Below are positions 1 to 7,890 of a stretch of DNA of 64,000 bases, piece by piece. The stretch is from Candidatus Bathyarchaeota archaeon (GTDB lineage Archaea > Thermoproteota > Bathyarchaeia > Bathyarchaeales > Bathycorpusculaceae): contig PLTA01000039.1 of assembly GCA_003164295.1 (NCBI GenBank), positions 336,908 through 400,907 on the forward strand. The letters are read 5' to 3'. Position 1 is the first letter of the stretch. Each line of letters starts with the position of its first letter. Position numbers and translations under genes: made by a program. The notes beneath the pieces were generated by a model, which made no database searches, had not been told where the DNA came from, and worked only from the letters and a program-made list of their open reading frames with translations.

Positions 1-251
1 AAAGCTGTACCTTGAACAGTAACATCACTAACTATATCTGAACCAATATTCATAACCTCGCCGACTGTAATCAAATCGCCAGGTGCCAAAGCCGCTACCG
101 TGTTTGAAGGGGCAACATATGAACTGTAACTAATGACGCTAACTTCAGAAGCATTGGCTTTTACATTCTGAAAGATGAAAATAGAAGTTAAAATTAAAGC
201 CACGAGAATCAAAATAACCATGATTTTTTTCAAAGTTAGCCACTGCCGCAT
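1..251 (-). CDS. Secreted/membrane-anchored protein, N-terminal part (cut by window edge)
   Basis: An open frame from the ATG at 251 runs off the left edge of the window; 83 codons are visible. The first ~36 residues are a typical export signal: MRQWLTLKK followed by a long hydrophobic stretch (IMVILILVALILTSIFIF) and a small-residue end (QNVKANA). The mature start contains 'VGEVMNIGSDIVSDVTV', a pattern seen in CARDB/FxLYD-like beta-sandwich domains of archaeal surface proteins. The domain call is tentative because only one strand-turn is visible. It is probably exposed outside the cell; function unknown. Confidence 0.6.
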   Translation of the reverse strand, partial: MRQWLTLKKIMVILILVALILTSIFIFQNVKANASEVSVISYSSYVAPSNTVAALAPGDLITVGEVMNIGSDIVSDVTVQGTA

Positions 252-350
252 TGTTAGTTAACTTTTTAGCTTATTAATTATTCCATCTTTATTATGCCCT
301 AAAAAATCGTGAAAGCATAATTGTACAAAAACAAAAGTCGTATGATTTTT

Positions 351-482
351 TTACGGTTTTACTCCACTACATTTCGGGCACTGTGTCAATTTGTCATCAT
401 AAGAGTTTCCGCAATAGGGGCACGTGACTGAGTAGCTATAATATTTAATGTGAACCTCTTTTTCCAATTCGTTCTCTGACAA
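351..482 (-). CDS. Very small zinc-ribbon protein (43 aa)
   Basis: Reading from a TTG at 482 gives a 43-residue protein ending at the TAA at 351-353. It has two CxxC knuckles, TCPYCGNS (residues 20-27) and QCPKCSG (34-40), spaced like a single zinc ribbon, preceded by a short charged helix (SENELEKEV). An in-frame stop lies two codons upstream, so TTG is the only usable start. No partner gene is obvious. Small zinc ribbons of this kind are common in archaea and are mostly uncharacterised. The paired cysteines and proper termination are the only evidence that it is real. Confidence 0.45.
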   Translation of the reverse strand: MSENELEKEVHIKYYSYSVTCPYCGNSYDDKLTQCPKCSGVKP

Positions 483-570
483 TTCTTATCTTCTAACTCT
501 ATTCAATACTTTAGAGTTTAACTTTTTTGCCCTCTGCTTTTTTGCTCTATTTTATTTCTAAAGAAAAGTA

Positions 571-579
571 TTATATAAT
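571..579 (+). promoter_or_regulatory. TATA box of the small gene at 616
   Basis: TTATATAAT stands alone in a T-rich leader 37 bases upstream of the TTG at 616. Archaeal TATA boxes are centred about 26 bases before the transcript start, so transcription would begin near 600, downstream of the alternative TTG at 580. This supports the start at 616. Confidence 0.4.
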
Positions 580-615
580 TTGACAACCGCTAAGTCATTT
601 GGGGAACATACACTT

Positions 616-834
616 TTGAATCAAAGCGAAGCAATGGCTATGCTGAGAGAACTAGTTGCCTATAATTTAGTTAACCCATCTTATGTACACATTAACGAAA
701 GGTCGGCTAATGTTTACCAGTTACAAATAAAAATAAAGTATAACGCCACCGAGCTAGGACAATTTGCTAAGACGAGAGGTTTAACGATTCATGAAAACAA
801 AGAACAGAAATACTTACTAATTTTTAAGCCCTAA
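616..834 (+). CDS. Small hypothetical protein, paralogue of the broken gene at 36717
   Basis: No known domain recognised. The frame is open from a TTG at 580, but the start at TTG 616 is preferred: the paralogue at 36717 begins MNRKEAIALLREL and aligns with LNQSEAMAMLREL here, and the TATA box at 571-579 would place the transcript start after 580. Shared features are the EAxAxLREL helix, LVNP, YQLxIK and a C-terminal FLIxxKP-type strand, suggesting a compact alpha/beta domain of about 70 residues. It sits near a recombinase gene, and its paralogue lies in another decayed island, so it may travel with mobile DNA. Function unknown. Confidence 0.55.
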   Translation: MNQSEAMAMLRELVAYNLVNPSYVHINERSANVYQLQIKIKYNATELGQFAKTRGLTIHENKEQKYLLIFKP

Positions 835-1523
835 CTTGTTTTTTGCCCTTATGCGTACGGATTAACTTTTTTGGTCTTTATCTCTGGGCAATTGAAAAGG
901 CTCAAACCCTGTTTACTAATATAATAAAATGATTAGAAGCTACACAAAAGGAATTAAATATAAATTATTAGGCTTTTTTAAACTCGCTCTTAAGATTATA
1001 TGAGACATCAATTTGACATAAGTGTTTTTCACTTATATTATTAATTTCGTTGGTATTATATGTATTATTACTTTTATTTTGGGTTATATTATTACCTATA
1101 ATATCATTATTTATTCTTTGGGTTATTATAGTATTATTAATTATAGTATTACCTACTATCTTCTCTATCAATTTATCCATGTTAATCTTAATTTGTTTTA
1201 TTTTTTTTATGAACAATTGAAGTGAAACGACCAGAACGAACCATTAAATTCGGTTGTTAAAGAGAGTTTTGTATAGAACATCGTAATTTTGGTTGCGCCA
1301 TTGTTTTTATAGTCTTGTTGTTTGTTTTCTTGCGTCTGTTTTATTGAGGGTGATTGTGTAGGCGTAGCGAAAGCGAACATAGAGAGCGAAGCGAGCCGTT
1401 TTGTAATATCAATAAAAGAGCCTGTTATATGATATGTGTGTTTTTTTCTATTCTATTCTTTTTGATTCCATTTTTTTGTTTTTTAAGGATTATGCTGTGT
1501 GGTGTGTGTTTGTGTTTTTTCTT
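835..1523. other. AT-rich low-complexity intergenic stretch
   Basis: Nearly 700 bases without a convincing gene. 1038-1170 is dominated by TATTATTA/TAATTATA tracts; both strands stay open there (up to 82 codons on the minus strand, rich in Asn and Ile), but the products are simple-sequence peptides without ribosome binding sites. 1360-1400 holds clustered AGCGA/TCGCT pentamers (around GCGTAGCGAAAGCGAAC and GAGCGAAGCGAGCC). 1430-1520 is a T/G-rich tract after the recombinase stop. No RNA gene was recognised. Confidence 0.5.
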
Positions 1524-2492
1524 TTAGTATTTTATTTTGCTATAGATGTGTTTCTCTTGTGGTGTTCCTTCTGCGAAAACTGCTTCTTCCTTGAATCCTT
1601 GATTAATTAGTTCAACTGCTTCTTCGGGTGTTGACACTATTTTGCTGATTCGGTCTGCTTTTGCGCTAAATGTCAGTATTCCTTTTAGATAGTGCATTGT
1701 TTGTTCTAATCGTTTATGTCGCATGAAGTTTTTTGTTGCTATTGGGTCTTTTCCCATTGTTAGGTAAAATACTGCTCCTGCATAGTTTCTTAGGTTTTTA
1801 AGTTGGATTTTTAGTAGTTCGGGTTTGTTGAGTTCTTTTGCTCTGCGTTTTTTGATTCTTGCCCATTCTTCGCCAAGTTTTCTTGCTTGTGGAAATGGGT
1901 TTTCTTCTTGGTGTTCTGCTAAATAGAATCTTAGGTTTTCGGCTACTTCATTTGAGAGTTTGTATATTCCGTTATCGTGTTGTTTTGTTCCGCTAACGCT
2001 TATTGTTCCTTGTTGATTGTCTATCATTTTTTGTGTTATGTTGCGAAGTTCCTGTTCTTCGATTGCGGTTTCTTGCATTATTTTAAATGGTGTGTAGTAT
2101 TCTTTTGGAGCTGAATTGATTATTATTTCCACGTTTTCTTGTGTCGGTATTAATGGTATTGGGGCTTCGTATTTTATTTTTATTCGGGTATATAGTAGGT
2201 TGTTTGCTTCTGCGAAGTGGACATAGGATTCTTGTAGGCTTATTTTTAATCCGTTGCTGGCTGGTTCGCCGTTTCTTTTTTTGTATGAGCCTATGTAATT
2301 TTTGGCTTCTGTTGGGCTAAAGATGTCTGTGTGTTTGGCTATGTTGCGAAGTTTGCCTCTTAAGTTTACTTCATCTCGATTATTTTTTAAGAGGTTTTGG
2401 TTTTTCATTGTATCTATGGTGTGGGCTATTGCTTGTTCTTCTTCTGTGCGGTTTAAGCTTTTTATCGGGCAGGTTGTTTCTAATGTGGGCAT
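1524..2492 (-). CDS. Tyrosine-recombinase/integrase-like protein
   Basis: 322 residues from the ATG at 2492. Residues ~15-110 look like the helical core-binding domain of XerA/phage-type integrases. The C-terminal third shows the recognisable catalytic end: KNLRNYAG (second arginine; the usual HxxR is KxxR), then MRHKRLEQTMHYL (the conserved His and a Tyr at the nucleophile position). In the segment that normally carries the first catalytic arginine (ETGLR-type) this protein reads ETAIEEQELRN, with Glu where Arg is expected, so activity is uncertain. No att site or cargo boundary was defined. The start codon overlaps that of the aminotransferase on the other strand. Confidence 0.7.
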   Translation of the reverse strand: MPTLETTCPIKSLNRTEEEQAIAHTIDTMKNQNLLKNNRDEVNLRGKLRNIAKHTDIFSPTEAKNYIGSYKKRNGEPASNGLKISLQESYVHFAEANNLLYTRIKIKYEAPIPLIPTQENVEIIINSAPKEYYTPFKIMQETAIEEQELRNITQKMIDNQQGTISVSGTKQHDNGIYKLSNEVAENLRFYLAEHQEENPFPQARKLGEEWARIKKRRAKELNKPELLKIQLKNLRNYAGAVFYLTMGKDPIATKNFMRHKRLEQTMHYLKGILTFSAKADRISKIVSTPEEAVELINQGFKEEAVFAEGTPQEKHIYSKIKY

Positions 2493-2510
2493 GATACCTA
2501 TCAACCTGCC
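2468..2510. repeat. 9-bp inverted repeat around two overlapping start codons
   Basis: GGCAGGTTG (2468-2476) and CAACCTGCC (2502-2510) are perfect inverted copies separated by 25 bases. The tetramer CATG at 2490-2493 provides the minus-strand ATG of the recombinase and the plus-strand ATG of the aminotransferase. It could be an operator, a recombination footprint or chance; the right arm also encodes conserved aminotransferase residues (INLP). Confidence 0.5.
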
Positions 2511-3594
2511 AAAGATCGGGGAAGAAGAAATCCAAGCTGTAGTTAAAGTTCTAAGAAGCGGTATGTTAACAAGCGGGCTTGGCGCTGGTCCAATGGTTAC
2601 TGAATTAGAGAAAAAATTCGCAAGTTTCGCAAGTGTAAAGCACTCTATAGCGGTCAACACTGGAACTGCCGCCTTGCACTCAGCCATTATGGCTTGTGGC
2701 GTAAAGCAGGGTGATGAAGTTATTTTGCCCAGTTTCACTTTTGTAGCAACAGCGGAAGCTGTGGTATTAGCAGGTGGCAAGCCTGTTTTTGCCGATATTG
2801 ATCCTAAAACCTACAATTTATCTCCTTATGAAGTAGAAAAATCAATAACCAAAAAAACCAAAGCCATCTTGCCAGTCGACCTATACGGCTTTTCAGCCGA
2901 TATGAAACCTATGCGGGAAATCGCTGAGAAGCATGAACTAGTATTGGTTGAGGACGCTGCCCAAGCACATGGAGCAACGTATGCTGGGAAACCTGCTGGC
3001 GCCTTTTCGGATGCTGCCTGTTGGAGCTTGTATGCGAGCAAAAACATAACGACAGGGGAAGGTGGTATCGTGACAACAGATGATGATCAAATAGATGAGA
3101 CTTTGCGGCTGATTAGGACACATGGAGAAAAAGCAAAGTATTCATCTTTGATGCTTGGAACTAATTATCGTATGTCAGAGATGCAAGCTGCGATTGGTAC
3201 TGTGCAGATGGAAAAGTTGTCCTCTTTTGTCGCTAAACGTCGTCAAAATGCACAGCAAATGACAAACCTCCTCAAAGAAAGCAACAAACTTGTTTTACCT
3301 TATGAATCAAATGACCAAAAGCATAGCTGGTACCTATACACTGCGCGAATAAAGGACGGCATGGAAACCGAACGCAACAAGCTCATGGAAGATTTGAAGA
3401 AAAAAGAGATTTGCGCTGAAGCTTACTATGTCAACCCTGTTCATCAGATGCCTTTTTACAGAGAGAACTTTAAAAGCGCTAAACTGCCAGAAACAGATAA
3501 AGCATCACAGCAGGTTTTCTCTTTGCCGATTCATCCAGGGGTCAGTGAGGAACAGGTTGATTTCATAGGAAAATCTGTTTTAAGCCTCTTATAA
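2491..3594 (+). CDS. DegT/DnrJ/EryC1-family sugar aminotransferase
   Basis: 367 residues. PLP-dependent enzymes of this family transfer an amino group from glutamate to keto-sugar nucleotides for surface glycans. The start MIPINLPKIGEEE is the classical family N-terminus, so the ATG at 2491 is chosen although the frame is open further upstream (where it is antisense to the recombinase). Family marks are NTGTAALHSAI (PLP phosphate binding), DIDPKTYN, EDAAQAHGA (the Asp contacting the PLP ring) and YASKNITTGEGG with the Schiff-base lysine. It lies about 8 kb from the glycan locus it may serve. There is no proper leader upstream: the preceding DNA is the recombinase gene on the other strand. Confidence 0.88.
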   Translation: MIPINLPKIGEEEIQAVVKVLRSGMLTSGLGAGPMVTELEKKFASFASVKHSIAVNTGTAALHSAIMACGVKQGDEVILPSFTFVATAEAVVLAGGKPVFADIDPKTYNLSPYEVEKSITKKTKAILPVDLYGFSADMKPMREIAEKHELVLVEDAAQAHGATYAGKPAGAFSDAACWSLYASKNITTGEGGIVTTDDDQIDETLRLIRTHGEKAKYSSLMLGTNYRMSEMQAAIGTVQMEKLSSFVAKRRQNAQQMTNLLKESNKLVLPYESNDQKHSWYLYTARIKDGMETERNKLMEDLKKKEICAEAYYVNPVHQMPFYRENFKSAKLPETDKASQQVFSLPIHPGVSEEQVDFIGKSVLSLL

Positions 3595-3682
3595 CCGACT
3601 TAATGGTTGGTTGTGATTTGTCATAGCTGTTAATGGTTGACTGTAAGAGTTAAATGGAACTTCGACCATTTCATTAGCCTGT

Positions 3683-3702
3683 CCCAAGATTTATTGGGTT
3701 TT
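3683..3702 (+). terminator. Hairpin plus T-run after the aminotransferase
   Basis: CCCAA-N6-TTGGG (3683-3698) is followed by TTTT. It can form a small stem-loop between the aminotransferase and the next gene. It may instead lie in the leader of the gene at 3722, whose AAGGAG site is just downstream. Confidence 0.3.
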
Positions 3703-3721
3703 CATTAAGGAGCATGAAATT

Positions 3722-4135
3722 GTGAGTGATGAAGTAGTCGTTCAAGCGGATGTTCCACAAGCAGATGTTTCCCACATAAAAGTTAAGTTTAATATCGAAG
3801 GCTTAGGTGAAGCTGAAGGTGAATTGGTTAGATTCTTAGCCCCAAGAACCATTGACTATATTGTTCGCAAGCTTCCAATAGAAGGCAGAGCGGCATTATG
3901 GAAAGAAGAGGTTTACTTTGAAATTCCAATAAAAATGGGCGAAGAAAAAGCAAAACCTACAGTGGAAACTGGCACTATCGCTTTTTGGCCCATGGGCGGC
4001 GCCTTATGTGTTTTCTATGGCAAATCACAGCCCTATAGCCCTGTAAGTATACTTGGCAAAATAACAAATAATTTGGAAATTTTTAGGCAAGTTAAAAGTG
4101 GAACAATAATTAAGGTTGCACTTGTAACAGCTTAA
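3722..4135 (+). CDS. Cyclophilin-like fold protein
   Basis: 137 residues starting at GTG, with TAAGGAG about nine bases upstream. After a short acidic N-terminus (residues 1-17), the motifs VRFLAPRTIDYIVRKLP, VYFEIPIKMG, GTIAFWPMGGALCVFYGK and SPVSILGKI match the small archaeal/bacterial cyclophilin-like family (TM1367 type). These share the cyclophilin beta-barrel, and peptidyl-prolyl isomerase activity is not established for them. It runs convergent with the next gene, with a 4-base 3' overlap. Confidence 0.72.
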   Translation: MSDEVVVQADVPQADVSHIKVKFNIEGLGEAEGELVRFLAPRTIDYIVRKLPIEGRAALWKEEVYFEIPIKMGEEKAKPTVETGTIAFWPMGGALCVFYGKSQPYSPVSILGKITNNLEIFRQVKSGTIIKVALVTA

Positions 4136-4614
4136 AAAGCTAATGAACTGTCTTTCCACATTTGCAGCAGACGTTCGCATTCTTCTTTTACATTCTTGTC
4201 TTCGGTTTTGTCTCTTAGGGACTCCAAAAACTCTATGCGCTTCGTGACTGAACGTTTTTCTGCGGTTCCTCCATAATATAGTTCCCCTTCTAAGTATTCT
4301 TTCATGTGGTACGCTTTTTGGATGAAAAGGCTCGCAGCGTCAACAGGGTTTTCCACGGCGAATTTGTTTGCCCAAATGGCAACTTCTGTTTCACGCAATT
4401 GCGTTATTCCGTCAATTTCAATGATTGTTCTTATATGCGCATTCAAAAAGTCAGAGTAACCCCCAGTTTTAATTAATTCAAGGGCTCGATTGACTTTTTC
4501 TTTAAATTCTGGTGAGCCTTCAACTGTTAAGTTATGTTTGTAGCCTTCATCAACCAGTTTTTTAGCAGTTTTTACTTCTTCAGCAGTGTAAATTCTTTCA
4601 GGAAATTCTTTCAA
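4132..4614 (-). CDS. Hypothetical helical protein (160 aa)
   Basis: Not recognised. It is predicted almost entirely helical and charged, without cysteines, signal peptide or membrane segment. Features are an N-terminal YTAEEVKTAKKLVDEG helix, an amphipathic middle (IDGITQLRETEVAIWANKF) and a C-terminal LLQMWKD. A TATA-like AATATTTAAG lies upstream at about 4642-4651. It is read in the same direction as eS25 upstream and could be co-transcribed with it. Length, composition and close packing support a real gene. Confidence 0.6.
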   Translation of the reverse strand: MKEFPERIYTAEEVKTAKKLVDEGYKHNLTVEGSPEFKEKVNRALELIKTGGYSDFLNAHIRTIIEIDGITQLRETEVAIWANKFAVENPVDAASLFIQKAYHMKEYLEGELYYGGTAEKRSVTKRIEFLESLRDKTEDKNVKEECERLLQMWKDSSLAF

Positions 4615-4673
4615 TAAAAACTTACCCTCGTTTTTAACAAAATATTTAAGATAAAAGATTAAGCTTGAGCAAG

Positions 4674-5006
4674 TTAGCTTGCTTTAGCTTTATAGATTTT
4701 GATGTTATGGCTTCCAGAAACAAGCTGCACTACACCGTCAGTTTCCAGTTGTTCAAGGAAATCTTTGGCTGCGCTTATTCGTACACCATACCTTGTTGAT
4801 ACGGCATAAGGTGTTAAAACACCCATTTTTTTGACTTCGGCGACAATTTTGCCATCTTTTGCGTCAGGTGGCATAATTCCAACAGTTTTTCTTTCTTTTG
4901 GTGGTCCAGCTTTTTCTTTCTTTTTGTCTTGCTTAGCTTTCTCTTCGTCTTGAGTGACCTGTTGCTTCTCCATCTGTTTTATGCCGAGCTTCTTTTTTCC
5001 ACCCAT
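4674..5006 (-). CDS. rps25e: Ribosomal protein eS25
   Basis: 110 residues from the second ATG (MGGKKKLGIKQMEK), the usual archaeal eS25 start; an ATG three codons upstream is less likely. The N-terminal half is a Lys/Glu/Gln-rich tail. The C-terminal half is the winged-helix body: KIVAEVKKMGVLTPYAVSTR, YGVRISAAKDFLEQLE and GVVQLVSGSHNIKIYK. eS25 belongs to the small subunit and among archaea is largely a TACK/Asgard trait, so it helps to place the organism. Confidence 0.92.
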   Translation of the reverse strand: MGGKKKLGIKQMEKQQVTQDEEKAKQDKKKEKAGPPKERKTVGIMPPDAKDGKIVAEVKKMGVLTPYAVSTRYGVRISAAKDFLEQLETDGVVQLVSGSHNIKIYKAKAS

Positions 5007-5041
5007 AATTTTCACTTTATTTTTCTTTTGTTCTCAACATC

Positions 5042-6532
5042 TTACATTGGTTGGCTTATTTCAACTTTATGTTGCGCCTTCCAATCTTTGAGTGGGATGC
5101 CCAGTTTCTTTTCAACTTCCGCTCTATGAATGGAGTTCATGGTGCAGAATGGAATTATGCGTCCATCAGGTACGGCGTAGTGAATTAAGCAGCGTTGCAC
5201 TCGTTCAAGGTCAAAGTTGTAGGGATCCATAAAATGCATCGAAGTTAAAAGCAGCGATTTACGTTGCAAATCGCCGAGGCTTTCGTAAGTGCCTTCCGTC
5301 AGAACGCGTAATACATATTTGCGTAGGAAACTGAATTTCATGTGTCGGGCTGCTCCTACTAAGCGGATTTTGGCGCGGTTTTTGTTGCCTTTGGCTGCTT
5401 CTTCGTAGACTTTTTTCATGGCTTCGTTGAATTTTTCGACGTTAGCTATGCGTGATATAGGCGTAGTTTTGCCATTTTCCGTGAACAAATATGTTGCCAT
5501 TCCACAGTGGGGGTGTGCGGTGAATTCTAAGTAGCGTTTGTCTTTAAGGGCTCCGACTGCTTTGGCGATGGGTGCAACTGTTGGGACAGGGTAGAAGTCG
5601 TTGGCTTTTACCATGCCATTTGTTTGCTCTTCTACCAAACGCATGAAGTCGGAGATGGTGATTCGCATTTTTTCCCGTTCTTGCTGGGGCAGGCGTCCGC
5701 AGAGTGAAACTGGTTGTACGTTGATGCATCGGATGACGTCAAAGTTAGTTAACGCGAACCTTACAATATCTCCAAGTTGACCATCATTGACGCCTTTAAC
5801 CAACGTGACAACCAAAACTATACTGTCGAATCCTGCTTCACGAAGATTCTGAATCGCTTTCATTTTAGTTTCTAGTAAGTCTACGCCTCGAATGAACTTG
5901 TAAACATCAGAGGTTAACCCGTCAAACTGTAAGTAAATAGTGCTGACCCCCGCGGCCTTCAGTTGTTTAGCGAATTCAACGTCTTTACTTATTCGAAGAC
6001 CGTTTGTATTGATTTCTACATGTTGAAAACCCAGTTCTTTGGCTTTTCGAACAAAATCAAAGATTTCATTGCGAATGGTGGGTTCGCCGCCGCTGAATTG
6101 CAACGCCGTTGCTGGCACTGGCTTGTTTGCTCTAAGGTTTTCGAGCATGCCCGTGATTTGTTCGGCGGTTGGTTCGTAGACATATCCTGCGGCTGCAGCG
6201 TTAGCGAAGCAAACTGGGCATTTGAGATTGCATCTGTTTGTTACGTCTATTATAGCGAGCGCAGTTTGGGATTTGTGTTCGGGGCAGATGCCGCAGTCGT
6301 TTGGACACCCGTTTTTTTTCTCGGTTCGGGGATTTTCTATTCCCTCACCTTCAAATCGGAATTTTTCCGCTCGCATATATTGGCCATAGTCTGACCAGTA
6401 AAGTTCTTGAAAATGCCCGTGTTCAGGGCAATCTTTTTTGATGAAGACTTTACCGTCTTCTTCGTAAATTGTTGCATCTAAAGCCTTTAGGCATTCAGGA
6501 CAAATGCTTCTTGTAGGTTTGATATCTTTCAT
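5042..6532 (-). CDS. tes: Radical SAM tetraether lipid synthase (Tes-type)
   Basis: 496 residues from MKDIKPTRSICPEC; another ATG lies six codons upstream but lacks a ribosome binding site. Landmarks in order: N-terminal zinc-type cysteines (CPEC, DCPEHGHF), a second cysteine cluster (GCPNDCGICPEHK), the radical-SAM CNLKCPVCF that binds the 4Fe-4S cluster, FSGGEPTIR, VEINTNGLR, and the C-terminal signature MHFMDPYNFDLERVQRC...HYAVPDGRIIPFC. This set matches the MJ0619/MA_1486 family shown to join archaeol tails into tetraether lipids by coupling sp3 carbons. Older annotations call such proteins pterin methyltransferases. It is divergent from a TrmB-type regulator. Confidence 0.85.
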   Translation of the reverse strand: MKDIKPTRSICPECLKALDATIYEEDGKVFIKKDCPEHGHFQELYWSDYGQYMRAEKFRFEGEGIENPRTEKKNGCPNDCGICPEHKSQTALAIIDVTNRCNLKCPVCFANAAAAGYVYEPTAEQITGMLENLRANKPVPATALQFSGGEPTIRNEIFDFVRKAKELGFQHVEINTNGLRISKDVEFAKQLKAAGVSTIYLQFDGLTSDVYKFIRGVDLLETKMKAIQNLREAGFDSIVLVVTLVKGVNDGQLGDIVRFALTNFDVIRCINVQPVSLCGRLPQQEREKMRITISDFMRLVEEQTNGMVKANDFYPVPTVAPIAKAVGALKDKRYLEFTAHPHCGMATYLFTENGKTTPISRIANVEKFNEAMKKVYEEAAKGNKNRAKIRLVGAARHMKFSFLRKYVLRVLTEGTYESLGDLQRKSLLLTSMHFMDPYNFDLERVQRCLIHYAVPDGRIIPFCTMNSIHRAEVEKKLGIPLKDWKAQHKVEISQPM

Positions 6533-6550
6533 TTTTTTGCCTTCTAACAT

Positions 6551-6632
6551 CTAAGCGCTTTTCGAAGGGCTTAAGAGCATATGTGATGTAATAAGGTTTC
6601 CAAACGTTTCCTACGGTGATTGAGGGGTAAAT
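6551..6632. promoter_or_regulatory. Shared divergent promoter region of tes and the TrmB regulator
   Basis: The 82 bases between the two genes must hold both promoters. AAACGTTT (6602-6609), a perfect palindrome in the context CCAAACGTTTCC, lies 24-31 bases before the regulator start and is the best operator candidate. The regulator has a good TTGAGGGG ribosome binding site. Confidence 0.35.
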
Positions 6633-7385
6633 ATGGCAATTAACGAGAATACTCGGAATGCTTTGCGTGAAATGGGCTTAAACGCTTACGAAATTGATGC
6701 TTATATCGCGTTGCTTGAAGTCGGCCAAATGACGGCTATGGAAGTAAGTCAAGAGGCAAAGGTACCTTACAGTAAAATGTACGAAGTCCTCAACTCACTA
6801 AAAGATAAGGGCTGGATAAAAAGCAGCGAAAGTCGCCCCTTCAAATATTACCCTGTACCACCTCTTGAAGCCACAAGATCAACCAAGCTAAGGCTTGAAG
6901 ACAAATATTTAATCTGGGAAAACACTGTTACCCAAACTCTTCAGCCCTTATACGAAAAACGCGAGCTTGTTGAACGGCCAGATATGCTGATTTTACGCGG
7001 TCAACAAGCCGTTTTAGGCAAAATCGAAGAAGTTCTTAAAATAGCAACAAAAGAAATCGTAATTGCAGCTCCCGAATTTGCTAAACCGGTGATAGCTATG
7101 GCTGAACCATTGCTGGAGAACGGGTTAAAAAATACTGTCAGCGTAAAACTTATGGCGGCTGGGAAAAAGGAAGATTGGCTTTTCATTAAGAAATACACTG
7201 GCTTAAATGAGCTACGAATCCGCGACCATATGTTTGGCGGCGGCATAATTGCTGATGGTAAAGAAGCTATGCTTTTCCTGGGCGAAGATAAACCTACTTT
7301 GGTTATATGGAGTAATCATGTGGGCTTGGTTGGTTTTGCCCGCGAATATTTCCAGTTCCTTTGGGATTCATCAGCCCCTGCGTAA
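6633..7385 (+). CDS. TrmB-family transcriptional regulator
   Basis: 250 residues. The N-terminal winged helix is clear: ALREMGLNAYEIDAYIALLE, MTAMEVSQEAKVPYSKMYE and VLNSLKDKGWIK, followed by the FKYYPVPPLEA linker typical of TrmB proteins. A short helix (residues ~85-110) leads to a C-terminal alpha/beta sensor domain with PLD-like strands (ADGKEAMLFLG). TrmB regulators in archaea usually sense sugars or metabolites. This one is transcribed away from tes with only ~100 bases between start codons, so self-control and control of tes are plausible inferences. Confidence 0.85.
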   Translation: MAINENTRNALREMGLNAYEIDAYIALLEVGQMTAMEVSQEAKVPYSKMYEVLNSLKDKGWIKSSESRPFKYYPVPPLEATRSTKLRLEDKYLIWENTVTQTLQPLYEKRELVERPDMLILRGQQAVLGKIEEVLKIATKEIVIAAPEFAKPVIAMAEPLLENGLKNTVSVKLMAAGKKEDWLFIKKYTGLNELRIRDHMFGGGIIADGKEAMLFLGEDKPTLVIWSNHVGLVGFAREYFQFLWDSSAPA

Positions 7386-7522
7386 CATTAGATATTTACC
7401 CGAAATTTTTCGTTATAACAATATTGAAGCAGTTCCATTTATTTTAACCAAAGCTAAAGCTCATTAAGCAATTTTGAGTTAAAACAAAAAAGAAGAAAAG
7501 AGAAAAAGCTATTATAATATTA

Positions 7523-7744
7523 CTATTTTCCCATGACTTTCCTAGCAGCGATTTCAATATCTTCAGATTTGATAGTTTTTCTCCCTGCATGCATCGCGTA
7601 ATCAAGTGCTTCTTTAGCAATTTTGACGCCTATCTCTTCAAGTGCTTTTGCAAGTTCTTTTGCTGCTGCTTCACTTACTCTGTCAGCCCCGGCTTTTTTA
7701 CATAATCTGTGCATGGGAGCTACAGCTATTTCTAAATCGGTCAT
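7523..7744 (-). CDS. Archaeal histone
   Basis: 73 residues covering one histone fold. It starts [23 protein letters not shown] nine bases upstream fixes this ATG over a TTG three codons earlier. It shows the expected alpha1-L1-alpha2-L2-alpha3 pattern: [19 protein letters not shown], the long helix [22 protein letters not shown], then [17 protein letters not shown], where the RKTI..EDI motif is the second DNA-contact loop. No extra tail. A TTAAATAT box lies upstream on the minus strand. Confidence 0.93.
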   Translation of the reverse strand: MTDLEIAVAPMHRLCKKAGADRVSEAAAKELAKALEEIGVKIAKEALDYAMHAGRKTIKSEDIEIAARKVMGK

Positions 7745-7890
7745 AAACGACAACTCCTTGCCTCTTTTTCTTTTTAAAGCAATATTTAACCTTTGTTATC
7801 GCTTTTTCCTTTAAATTACCGTCAAGCTAAAACTAACATTTAACAAAGAAAATTATAAAAACACAAAGATGATATTAGCGGCTGACACAA

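Noticed and set aside
968..1225. Two overlapping frames of 67-82 codons in the TATTATTA region
   Set aside because: Composed of simple sequence, open on both strands, with no ribosome binding site or recognisable domain.
2302..2490. N-terminal extension of the aminotransferase
   Set aside because: It is the antisense of the recombinase core-binding domain, and MIPINLPKIG is the family start.
2493..2780. Extension of the recombinase frame into the aminotransferase gene (minus strand)
   Set aside because: The reading frame stays open, but this part is antisense to strongly conserved aminotransferase codons; the ATG at 2492 gives a normal-length recombinase.
3600..3639. Direct repeat TTAATGGTTG spaced 30 bases as an att site or CRISPR-like unit
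   Set aside because: Only two copies of ten bases with AT-rich content and no further units; no spacer-repeat pattern anywhere in the window.
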